DNA of 64,000 nucleotides from Lucifuga dentata. Its lineage: Eukaryota > Chordata > Actinopteri > Ophidiiformes > Bythitidae. Positions 23,564 through 35,000 of this stretch are shown piece by piece. The notes under the pieces are model-generated. The model saw nothing but the letters and a program-made list of their open reading frames with translations, ran no database searches and was not told the origin of the DNA. A program made the translations under genes and the position numbers. Where the stretch lies: contig VXCM01000438.1 of assembly GCA_014773175.1 (NCBI GenBank), positions 62,001 through 126,000 of the forward strand. Direction: 5' to 3'. Each line of letters starts with the position of its first letter. Within the stretch, counting starts at the first letter, position 1.

Positions 23564-24751
23564 AAATAATGGTAAGTTATATATACTGTAGTCATCACCC
23601 TGTTCACCTTTTAGTGCTTTTTTTTTTTAAACCTCAGATTCCATTCCAGTTTTCTGTTCTGTGCTTTAAATTTTGCCTTCTGTGTTCTACTAGCCTGAAT
23701 TTTAAACACTCTTAAGATTTAATGGATGTCAGTGAACAATTTCAGTTTCCACATGCAGCATGAAACCACACTCAGGCAATGAGAGCAAAAACTTGAGCGC
23801 CCGTCAGTAGTCCTACACAAGTGATTTTCATTTCTGTTGGCCACTTATGCATGAGTGTATTAAGTATAATTATGGCACCAATGGTTCACTGGAACATGCC
23901 ATGTAAAAGCATCTGCTGATGGTGGAAAAGTGGTATAATCACAATGATGGGCATGGCGCATTTGGCTCTGTCAGTAGTGTCCTCCACTAATACTGGCACC
24001 CTGAATAAAAGCAAAATGGGCTGTAAAAATGTTTATCCTCTTGATATTTCATTCAAATTATTAACAAAAATATAACATTTAATTAAAATAATTGAAAGAA
24101 AAAAGAAATACTTATCATGAAACAAATATTTTTCTCAACCGGTCTGGAAGAGGACATGTGTGTATATTGACCTCACGCCCAGTGAGGAGGAGGAGGAGGA
24201 GGAGGAGGATGGTTCGACTGGCCAAAGGAACTTCAAGCATCACAGCTGGAGAATTGCCGTTGTTAGTTGGGTTTTGGGGTCAAAAAGTCTCCAAAACTAA
24301 AATCAGATGCCACCAGGCCGATTAATAAAAATATTTGTTTCATGACAACATGGGTGACAATATTAGTGGAGGGCACTGTGGTCCAGCAGCAGCAGGGTGG
24401 CAGCATATGTACTTCAAATATAAAATCTAAGCTTCCATTCTGCTGAGGACTCTAATCCCTGAACCACTATCAACTCCTGGAATACAGTTCTACATCAGGC
24501 CTGTGGAGGAGGGAGGATCAATCCGTAAGGTGATTTTAGTGATGAATGAAAGCGACACTCTATTACATGAAATATTTATGTTACTATTGCTCCATGTTGA
24601 AAAAAGACTGACGGAAACAACTGATTTATCTTTTCAACCATGCCTGGAAAAATTCCTGCTGGGCAAAAATATTACTTTATAGTCCTATTTGCCCAATCTG
24701 TGCCAAAGTAATTTGCAACAGAGACTGTTGCATTTAGGTATGCATTTAGGT

Positions 24752-24766
24752 AACAACAACAACAAC

Positions 24767-24822
<56 letters not shown>
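24752..24822. repeat. (AAC)n(AAT)n microsatellite
   Basis: A compound trinucleotide run that produces a poly-Leu open frame on the minus strand, which is not a gene. Confidence 0.9.
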
Positions 24823-27047
24823 AGAATCTTTAAGACAATAAACCCATGGACCTCCTGAATACAAAAACTTCAACAAGGTCATGAAACTTCACTGACAGAG
24901 TAATTTATTGGGTTTTCTTTTACACTTCAAGGGGAGTTCAGTAGCTTTCCTGTCTTCAGCATGTCTTACTTTTCAGCTGCACATATTAGATAAGCTATAT
25001 ATATATACATATACATATATATATATAGATATAGATATAGATATATCAGGCCACGGAGGGAAAATGCTGACCAGTTGTTGCGATATCAATTGAAAAGTTG
25101 CTCATCAGGGTTGTTCACGTATGCATCATTACATTATTACAGCTACGTCTTTGTTACTCGATGCTATTAAGTGGATGCTGAATAAGTTTGTGAGAAAACA
25201 AAGTTGACTGTATCTACCATTTATCAAATCTAAAAGATCAAAACTGAAGAGTTGCCCCTGAATGTGGCATCAACAGTACATTTACATGCCGTTTTTGTCT
25301 TTTTAGCAAGTGTGACATTCTAAAAGGTACTATATTAACCGAGTATTACATGTAGTGAGGAGGTTTAAGAATTCTGGACAGGTGGCTGGTCTGTAGTTTC
25401 TGATAATGTAGCAACTTATCAAAATAAGGCAAACAATCTGCCCCAAACAGTACAAAGATACAAATTGCCAGATGACTATAACCAAGACAAGTTACGACCA
25501 ACACATTACTGCATTATGAAAAATATCACATTGCTCGTTGATGTAACATTTCCAAACAATGTAATATGTATAATCACATACTACATTTTTCATTTGTTCT
25601 CTCATTTTATATCTTCTCACACTCTTAGTCAATATTATTGCTTTAACAATTCAAATGTTTTACACCAATTGTGAAGTCATAAAAAAATCAGTCAATGTAA
25701 TAATGTGATGTTGGATAATCTGTATATCATTAACCATTTTTATTGCTTTTTTTTTTTTTTTTTTTTTTTACCAGACGTTTAAATCATTTTCTGACCAGGA
25801 GGCCACTGCTGGGCTTGAGTTAGATAGTAATAATTTCCTGACATGTATTACATTACATCCAGTGTTTACAGTATGAGTTGCAGTGAGGAAGATTTTGTAT
25901 ATATTCACTTAAATCTCTCAAACAATAAAACTGAACTGTGTTCATTTTGCTCCCAATTTTAAATTGCTTCTCGAGATATTTGTCAGCAGTGGCTCAGGAC
26001 AAAATGTCCAATGTGGATGAGTGAAACAATCCCTGACTGAAGAACCCTAATACATTTAGAATTACTGTAATCCTGTGTATTCCAGCTACACTTTACATTA
26101 TGCGTTATTTGTGTTGTGATATTACTGCTGTAATTTTTGATGAGAAGCTGACTAAGATTTGAAATGCAGCAGTGTAATCAGCAGAAATGAGTGATGCCAC
26201 GAGCAGCTGAACTGACCAGTGATGACAGCATTTACATTTGGATGTCATGGTAAATGTGGGGGTAGCGGTTGCCTCGGTGATATAGTGCTGAGGTGTCGTG
26301 CCATGGCAACAGCTGTTGAGCTGCAGAGGCGTTGTATACACTGCAGCCACTCCAAGGCTGTAAATCACAGCTGTGTTTTCAGGAGGTCTCAGTCTCTCAA
26401 ACGTTTAAATCTGCCTGGCTGGATGTGTGTGTGTGTGTGTGTGTGTGTGGCTGATGTAGGACTCACAGGTTCCCATCGCTAACGCTTCATGGGATCTTTC
26501 TGATAACACATAAATAATTCTGCTGGGGATAGAGAAGAACAGGATGACTTGCATTTGTAAGATATTCTACTGGACAACTCCACCGTGTGCGTGTGTGTGT
26601 CCATATTCTCAGACACACTGGTGAGAAATGAATCTTACATGACAGCAGTGGGACATTAAGAAGATGCGTTTTATGTTTCTTTTTTAACTGCAATTTAATT
26701 TGGAACTGTAAATCAGCGGGAGTGCCTCTGACAAATTCATCGTTTGATTTTTTTTTTTTTTTTANATTTTTTTTTTTTTTTTAATGTGATATTTCAAGTT
26801 TCCCAATGTTATTCATTGTTATAAATAATGACAAATAAATGACCCTATGAAATCCCTACTGATGGTATTTGCTGAACGTGTTCTTGGAAAAGATTGCACT
26901 GTGGGAGCACTGTGGGAGAGCATCTTAAGAGTGGTATTGATGTGTTGATACAACGTCGGCCAACATAATCAGTAACAATGCAGCAAGTGCACAGTAATGC
27001 TGAAGACAGGAGAGCAAACACTTTTTGTCTGTTGGTTTTGAGTGGTA

Positions 27048-27068
27048 GTGGTGTGTGTGTGTGTGTGT

Positions 27069-27103
<35 letters not shown>
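27048..27103. repeat. (TG)n microsatellite in the st7l 3' UTR
   Basis: The repeat ends 8 bases beyond the st7l stop codon (27112-27114), so the st7l transcript would carry a (CA)n run right at the start of its 3' UTR. It is interrupted once by TCTG. Confidence 0.85.
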
Positions 27104-27105
<2 letters not shown>

Positions 27106-27111
27106 ATGGGG

Positions 27112-28470
27112 TCAGATCTGAGTCAGCTGGTGCCAAAAACTGGACGGCATGAAGCTTTCCATCTTGTCTGCAAAGAAACCCAGGGGTGCAAAGAGTGTGC
27201 TGAAGAACTGAAAAGGAGGAAAATCAGAATCAGTCTTTTAAATGTCAGTAAAATCACTTCTCATTCTTAGACAAGTAAATCATTCAAATTGGTCTTCAAT
27301 ACTTACCATATGTATCTCCTGGCTCAAAGCTCAAGGTAAAACATTTCTTCATTTGCAAACAAATGATAATTCCAAATGAAAGGAATTAATTCCATCTTGA
27401 CTTCAGTCCAACACAACAGCAACACCCATTTCATCTCTCTTTTTTTTTTGTGAGACTACTAGATAAATAATAAAATTGCTTTACTTTTCTTGGCTTCTCT
27501 CTCTCTCTCTCCTGGTCTATCTGTGTCTCTTTCTCTCTCGCTCTTTTCTTTCTGTGCATTTCAATCTGTTCTGTATATTTCCATGGTTTTCTTTAATTTG
27601 CTGTTTATGTCCTCCTTGAATGTTTCATTGTTTTTTTAATTTCTTTGTAATTTGTCTGCTTCCCTACGGTTCTTTTGCACGCCTGGCTGTTCAAAGAGAG
27701 GGACTCTTTGAATTGTATCTACTGAGGCTCTTCCATTTTTTTTCCTTATATGATAAGGTTTTTTTTTTTTTTTTNTTTTTTTTTTTTTTTAGGAAGTTTT
27801 TCCTCGTCTCCATAGAGAGCTTGGACTGGGATGGGAACCTGTAAAGCCCTTTGAACAGCTGTGTGTGATACTGGGCTACACAACTAAACAAATAAAATAA
27901 ATAGTGAAAGCAGAAAATCGCAATCATCCTGTACTGTCATCCAACTCATCCCTTCCAAACTCCCAGGCTAACAAATGTGATGACAAAATGAAAATAAAAT
28001 ACAGTAAATTAAAGTCCAATACTTCAGTCCATCATGAAGCAGACTGTAATGTGTTTGACCATTTTACAACCCAAGAAGATAATACAGATCTGAAGCCTTA
28101 GCTTGCTGTCCTATCTGGAAATAAAGCTAATAAGTTCTCTTTCAGATCACACTCATGCTTCAGACAGGATGTAGATTAGATGCAAAGCAGGACTTATACA
28201 GTTGAGTCACAGTGGGGTTGTCCAGAAAACAGCATATTTATACTCGCAGCATAAGAGCTTGTTTGAGCAAGAGAAAACATTGTGCTCCCACAGCCACAGC
28301 AACAACATTCAGGCCTTATCATTTACAAAATTGCATTTGCAGAAACAGTGTTGACAGCTAAGTGTAATTATCCGCTTTGGGGATAAACATTATATTCTCC
28401 ATGATTCACTTCCCCACAAACTAGAGAATTCATGTTTATTAGGCAATCTTTAAGCAACCTCAGGCACGTT

Positions 28471-28512
<42 letters not shown>

Positions 28513-31500
28513 GGTAGTGACAAATTAATTAAAGGTAAATAAATATAAGCAAGTCTCCTTTTTGACAGCATTAACAGAAACAATAAACAATGGTTGGAGG
28601 GCTGGTTGGAAGGGATGTAGGGCAGCCATCTAGCAATAAATATCCCAGGTATTATGCCCTCCTGCTGAAGGTCATCACTAGCAGGTGAAAAGATGCGATT
28701 GGAGACATTGCCCAGATCAATATTTCAGTTAGCTAATAAAGACTGCAATGCGTGGGGAACCAGGCATCCTAACTGTGAGAAAATTGCCAATTTTCACACT
28801 CTGAAACAATAATGTTGTAGGATTTACACTAATCCACTAACACAGGTAGGCATGGATATGAGGTGAGAGATCATGTGGCCATGAAATATCCCATTCTGCT
28901 CCTGTTCTAAGTATAACTATAAGTTTCCTTTTTTGGATAAACTTGCATCTATTTAGTAATTTGGGTGTAACACAAGGAGCAACTGCAACCCTAATGTTTT
29001 TAAACATTTCCTGTAAAGCTCAGATCAATTTCAATCAAGCTCTCAGTCTAGATCTGCTGTAACTGTAGGATTTTTATTAGGTCCTTGTTTAAGATGTAGG
29101 TGTTAGTGACAGTCAGAGGTTGACAGAAACAGTTTGGTTTGTCTTAAACTACAGTACTTGAGGTGTGTTTGATACACTTGACACTTTAATAGTCTCTTAA
29201 GTGAACATATTAGCTTGGCCAGACAAGTGCAAATCAAGCACTCCTCTAATCCTATTTAAAATATAAAACATATTCAACATATTATACATGTCTGGTAGCA
29301 ATAAATAAAGGAAGAAAAGCTATGCCGCCAACATCTTGCCTTGCCTTGATCTCCTGTTTACGAGCAACAGATTTAGAGAAATCTCTGTCTTTCCTCAGAA
29401 GTCGGTGACGTCCTCTGTGTTCTTTCCTCCATGGTATTCATACAATCTATCTGAACATTACACAAACCAGACTCGCCAAGCCTGCTGTAAAAGTTTTCTC
29501 TGCACACAACCTTTCTCATAACAAAAGGATGAGCACTAGATGTTCTCCATGGGCTTGTTTTTGTACAAGACTCTGTAAAGGCAAACCCTAATAAACACTG
29601 GAACCATAAACAAAGGATTAGCCAAACTAAGGAGCTAGCCAAACGGGATAAAACAGCACAATGCTTCTGTCATAAATAAGCAGTGAACAGAAGTCATGCA
29701 CACATTCATAGCTTATAAATCTGTATGGATGTATGCTGCTCTGTTATGTTTGCTATGGCGATAAGCTCACATTGTTCAGCTGGAGTTAATGATAGCTTAA
29801 ATTGGACTGTATCTTGTTTTGGAGGGAATGGTTACTATACAGGCCTACGACTCCCATGAGCCTCCAGTGTTACTGACAGTGATGGAAAACAGCAATTACC
29901 ACCAGAGTTAAAAGGTTCAGGTTACATAAAGGTAACAATTTGAAACCTAGACAGAAAAAAAGATGAAGTGAGATTAACAGCAGAAATAACTGCTAATCCT
30001 GAGCTAAACTAATGTCATGATAAAACAACGTCACAATCCACAGCTACCAAAATGGCAACTTTAAAACTGTAACATGGGTAGGAAATGTAAAAGTGTAATT
30101 ACAGCACTTACTGCTTTGGCAAAGACACCCATGAGTTCAGGGAACTGATGTGTGAGCATGGCCAGCATGGCAGTGAAAGAGCAAAGGCCTGCTGTGAAGA
30201 GGATGAAGAAAGGAAGCTCTTTCTTTGGGTATACAGACACCTCGTGGAATGCTGGAGGAAAGATGACAAACAGCAAGAGAGAGACGGGGCGAAAACAGAT
30301 GAATAGGGCAGGTGATGCGTTTAGGCAGAGATAAGGTTTTTAAATTCATTTTAACCAATTAACACTGGGAACACTTAGAAACATTGATGAAGTGCAAACA
30401 GTTTTAGGATAGCTCTCCTACTCACAGGGCAGTAGTTCCCTATCTGCTGTTTCTGTGCATCCTGGGTATGGGTAAAACAGGTGACCCTTTTCCAGTGGGT
30501 AGGGAATTATCCTGAAGGCTGGAAAGAGAGAAAAACAAAAGAGCTAATCAAACACCAGGAGAGAAAAGAAATGTATTTTGTATGACAAAAAAAAAAAAAA
30601 ATCNAAAAAAAAAAAAAAATCTAAAAGTATTTTTGGGTAGTTATTTAACAGCTGACAAAATTATTTTTAGTAACTCAGCTAAGTAGAAGTGATACATACT
30701 GCCCTCCCAGGTGCAGTGTAGAAGGTTTAAGGCTCCTTCTGCTCTCTTCCAGTGCTGCAGGTGGAAGAAAGCATATGCCACCGCCTCGCTGTCACCCCGT
30801 TTCAAGATGTGCTCTGGAGGCAGGATCAGGCTCTTCATCTCTAATAAGTACTACACATAGCAAGACAAAGAAACACTTCTGTTCAATGTACTGTCATGCC
30901 ATTTGGCCCCTGCTGTTTTGTTGCTGCTGTCTCATGTCTTTGAAAAGTATAGTCAGAAAACAAACTGTATTTTTATTTATTATTGCTTCGAGGGGGTTGC
31001 AGCCCTGACAGTTGTTGACCATGGATTCTGTTTTCACCGAACAGAAGAGGATTCCACAGAATTCATAATTAAAAATGTATATTTTTCTCTTAAATTCCAT
31101 TCCATTAACAGCATGGAAATAGAATCCTTCATCCACACAACACAAATTTTCTGCCAACTTTTCACACTTTATACATTTGCTCTGCTTTAAAACATTTAAC
31201 TTAAAATCAGCCTTTAGAGAAAGATGCAGAAATGAGTCAGTGCTTCTCAAAGGCAAAAGCATAAGTGCAAATCAGTATGCAAATGAGTGAACAGAAGTGT
31301 TCTGAGGTGAGAACTTGAGATTCCAGATGTAAGTTTGTAAAATATTTGGTTGCCGTTTGTGCCAAATCTATAATTCAACCTGACAAAACATACAGTAATT
31401 GAGATGTGTCTGTAAAATAGATGTATAGTGTGAATTACCGTATATAATGTACTGTATATGTTAAAAGGTTGCTAGTACTGCCAGTTCCACTGAAAATCAA

Positions 31501-31983
31501 CTCTCGTTGCCAGCATCTTACTGCTTTCAACTTCTGATGGGGACTGGACAGCTTTGGCAGTGACAGAGCCTGTTCTGGGGGAGGGGTTGAGGCAGTATCT
31601 GAAGCCTGATTGGCATCAGGTTGAGGTTTGGGTGTGGTTCTGGGAAGGGGTGGAGTTTGTGGCTTTGGTTGGACCTGTGGGTTGGAATTCCTGCACACAG
31701 GGGTGGTGGGTTTTTCAGGTGGTATAGGTTTGGGCATTTAGGATTCCAGATATAAATTTGTAAAAGATTTTGTTGCCATTTGTGCCAAATCCAAAATTCA
31801 ACATGAGAAAATACAGTATAATGGAGACGTGTCTGTAAAATGGAAGTATTAGTGAAAAAAAAAATCGTCAGCATATGAAAGTTAATTTTAGCAAAAATCA
31901 CTCAAGCAGACAGACAGAGGGAGANAAAAAATCGTCAGCATATGAAAGTTAATTTTAGCAAAAATCACTCAAGCAGACAGACA

Positions 31984-32023
<40 letters not shown>

Positions 32024-35000
32024 CAGACAGACAGATAGATAGATAGACATGAAAAGATTTGCAGAAGTGCAAATCCAACTGAAAATCTGAAAATCAGCAC
32101 CAGCATTCCACTGCTTTTATCCACTTTCATCTCACTGCTCTGGTTCACTGATCTGTAAGGTTGGGTGCCAACAGGTCTCAATAACCCCCCCCCCCANCCC
32201 CCCCCCCCAACACACACACACACTTGAAGCACAAAGTCTAATATAAGCCAATTGTATGCTACTAGCCTACTAGCCCACCTCAACATGGTACAGACTTGAA
32301 GTAAACCACAATGGCTTGTGAAGAAAGCTGAACATCTAGCAAGTCAAAGAAACTCAATTATTCTTCTCCTCTGGAGTTGATAGACCAATCCAGAAACCAG
32401 ACTTGCATTTTACAGGTGGTGAGCAAGAGGACACCAATGGGATGCCAATGTTGCTCCGTTTCTGATGGATGTGTAAGTTGGCCATTTGCTAATATGTTAG
32501 CCCTAATGACCATATACTATAATTTGGAGCAAAGAGTAGATAAAGATTCAATGTATCATACATGTTTTCTCGTTGTTTGTGAGCCAGAACTTCATTTATT
32601 TACTATATGCCATTGTGCAAGTCCCGCTGGAAAACTCCCAGCAGACTAAAAACATATTTTCCTCGTGTGAGGTATTTGTCGAGAACCTTGTTTTGCAATT
32701 GCTGAAGGTGGGAGGGAAAAGCTTTCCAAAGCTCTGTGTGTGTTATTGTTACAGTACAGCACATTCATTCCATGAATGTGTAACATCCCCCACTCATCCC
32801 TCCTCTCCTTCCCTTCTGTGTAAGTTTGGCCCACTGAGTCAGCTGGTTCACTGTGCTGACATAGGCCCACATCCCAGAGAACAGGTACACATTTGAAAGT
32901 GTGAACCACAGGCAAGGAAATAAAGATTCATACTTTTATTGCATTGCTTTTCTGCATTATGGATTTTATTTAATATAATGTGCTGTCCATAAACAATCAA
33001 CAACAAATGAATGCATATCAACTTTGATGAACATACTGCTCTATGTGATTTATGTCTGTAGTGCCCAGTGTGGCAAGGGTCTGTGTTAAACTAATTCAGT
33101 GTGTGTGTGAGGCTGGGGCCCCCTGGGCTGAATTCCCAGGCAGCCAGCTTCACAGCACTCTGGATCTCAGACTGACACTTCGGGAAGGTTACCCCACAGC
33201 TAATCCTGCCTAATCCCTTCCATGGTCACAGGCTCAGCCAGCCATCCATCCATCCATCCATCCATCCATACATCCAGACCATGCTGCTTCGCCCACCTCC
33301 ACATACCTTATCCTGTCTCCACTCTTAACCCATGATCACAGCCAACTCTTGCTCATCCCTGTCTTTCTCCCATGCTTCAACCCATCTCTCCTCCATACAT
33401 CATCAGTCAGGAAAATTAAGAAATCAAACACTGGACATTACTATTGCTCTTCCCCAGCCAAGAAGTCCTAATCACCTTTAACTTTTTCCTCTGCATTATT
33501 GTTTCTGAGACCAAACATCAGTCATCATCTTCCTCATAGTTCTAATAATCATAAAATCAAATTATCACGCCACTGTAGTAACAAATGGATGATAATTCAG
33601 TTATCGCATGCTCATCCAGGTCAGAACAACCAGACAGTACAGTAAAAGCTCAAGGGGAAACCAACTGACCAGTGAACCCCCACCTTTCACCCATCCTCTT
33701 CCCCTTTTTGTTCACTAGGGTAGCTTGGCTGTGCTGTCTCCAAGCCTGTTCCCTTTCCATCCTAATATCCTCTCCAGTCATCACAAGGCTAGATAGCCAC
33801 AGACAGTCAGATGCTTCTTGTATGCCCTTATCGTGTCTGACTTACTTAAATTGCCTCTCTCCACTCCAGCCAAGACACTTGATGGTCCACTTTTCACCAT
33901 CTTTTGCTCTCTCAGCACCAGTGTTAAAGCAGACAGCCAGCCCTCCCCACTAGAAACCCATTATTTCTCTTGCTGAGCAATGTACAACTACTGTATATAA
34001 AAGCAATGTTTCTAAGTAAAGTAACATTCTCCTGTCACCGATTATTCAAATTCAGTGATATCTATATATTGATATCGATAGTGTTGATTATGTTTACAAT
34101 ATATGTTTGAACTTTCTTATTAACACGTGCATCTGTGAGCACTAATTTTAAATTTAATAAACATTTTCATTAAAAAAAAAAGGAAGCCAACTTTTTCTTT
34201 CAGTTATACCTGAATACTTTATATATTTCTGTATTACAGGTATTTCTACCTTTATATTAGGTGATTGCTGATAATAAGTGACTAGTATATCATATTAATG
34301 TAGGTTTGGATCCACTAAGATTAACCATTTAGAGAGGCTGACTGCTCAGCTGTCCTCCCTCACATGCCAGGGCATTAGACCTGGTGACACCTCAGTCCTC
34401 TGTGGTGGTCTCCCCCCTCTCTCGTCCCTTGCGCTGCTTCTGCACTCCCTGTCTTTGATGAAGGGATTGAGTTTCATGTGTTCTCCTTTTATCCCTGGGT
34501 AGTCATAAGCTCAGAGCATAACTCATAAGCTGCCTTCTGATTCTAATCTGTGGCACTTAGCCTCACACAGTGGAACCCACAGACAACATTGACATCAGCC
34601 TTGTAGTTATTCTATATGGGTCTGAAAAACACATAGATATTTAGCCAGAGAATATGAAGGCATGCAGGTGTTGGGAATAGAACACAAACAAAGATTAAGA
34701 ATGTCATACACAGTCAGTGAATACTAATACTACTTGCCTATTAAGTCACTGTAATGTGGCAGAAAACTAGCAACATTTGCTCCAAAGTGAGCTGGGATGA
34801 GGCATTCTCATTCCTGTAACTGCTCACTTTTCCTGGTCCAAATCAAACCTCATCCATCTAAATTCAGAACAAACCCAATGCTGCTACTCTGTCTCAATTT
34901 ACAAACCAAAAAAGCAATATCCAAGCTAAACTAAGCAAAGGTCTGCATTTCTGGACCTTGACAGGCTGTCTAGATGAGAGAATGTTAACAAGAATGGGGT

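Larger units (their letters stand above)
19140..27040. other. intergenic region between convergent wnt2b and st7l
   Basis: About 8 kb with no supportable gene. Contents: a (GAAA)n tract near 19195-19221, hairpin 19276-19312, a diverged dispersed repeat near 20018-20205, a 47-base poly-T at 20277-20323, a poly-G join with N at 20685, an inverted repeat at 23531-23563, (GAG)n at 24185-24209, (AAC)n(AAT)n at 24752-24822, an AT-rich TA/GATATA tract at 24996-25046, poly-T at 25748-25769, (GT)n at 26426-26448 and a poly-T join with N at 26765. The st7l 3' UTR must lie at its right end. Confidence 0.6.
27208..30111 (-). other. st7l intron 14
   Basis: 2.9-kb intron (donor GTAAGT, acceptor TTCCTCCTTTTCAG). 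It contains a LINE/SINE-like tail near 27640-27900 with a poly-T join at 27775 and (CT)n at 28473-28511. The region 28600-30050 is unremarkable AT-rich sequence. Confidence 0.7.
31316..32130. repeat. two-copy tandem duplication in st7l intron 11 (about 420-bp unit)
   Basis: Copy A (about 31316-31735) and copy B (about 31740-32130) share long blocks. GATTCCAGATGTAAGTTTGT matches GATTCCAGATATAAATTTGT; then come a TTTGTGCCAAATC block, a GTGTCTGTAAAATRGA block, and finally a CCAACTGAAAATC...CAGCAT...CACTGCTTTTA stretch in both. Copy B is expanded by an (AG)n/(ACAG)n/(ATAG)n microsatellite and by a 66-bp assembly duplication around N at 31925. Copy A uniquely carries a G-rich segment at 31545-31735. 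Confidence 0.65.

Noticed and set aside
24685..24882. Poly-leucine frame
   Set aside because: Translation of an (AAT)n microsatellite.
31435..31901. Proline-rich frames on the minus strand (100 and 124 codons)
   Set aside because: Low-complexity product of a C-rich segment inside a tandem-duplicated intron region. st7l is complete without it. Kept only as part of the tandem-duplication finding.
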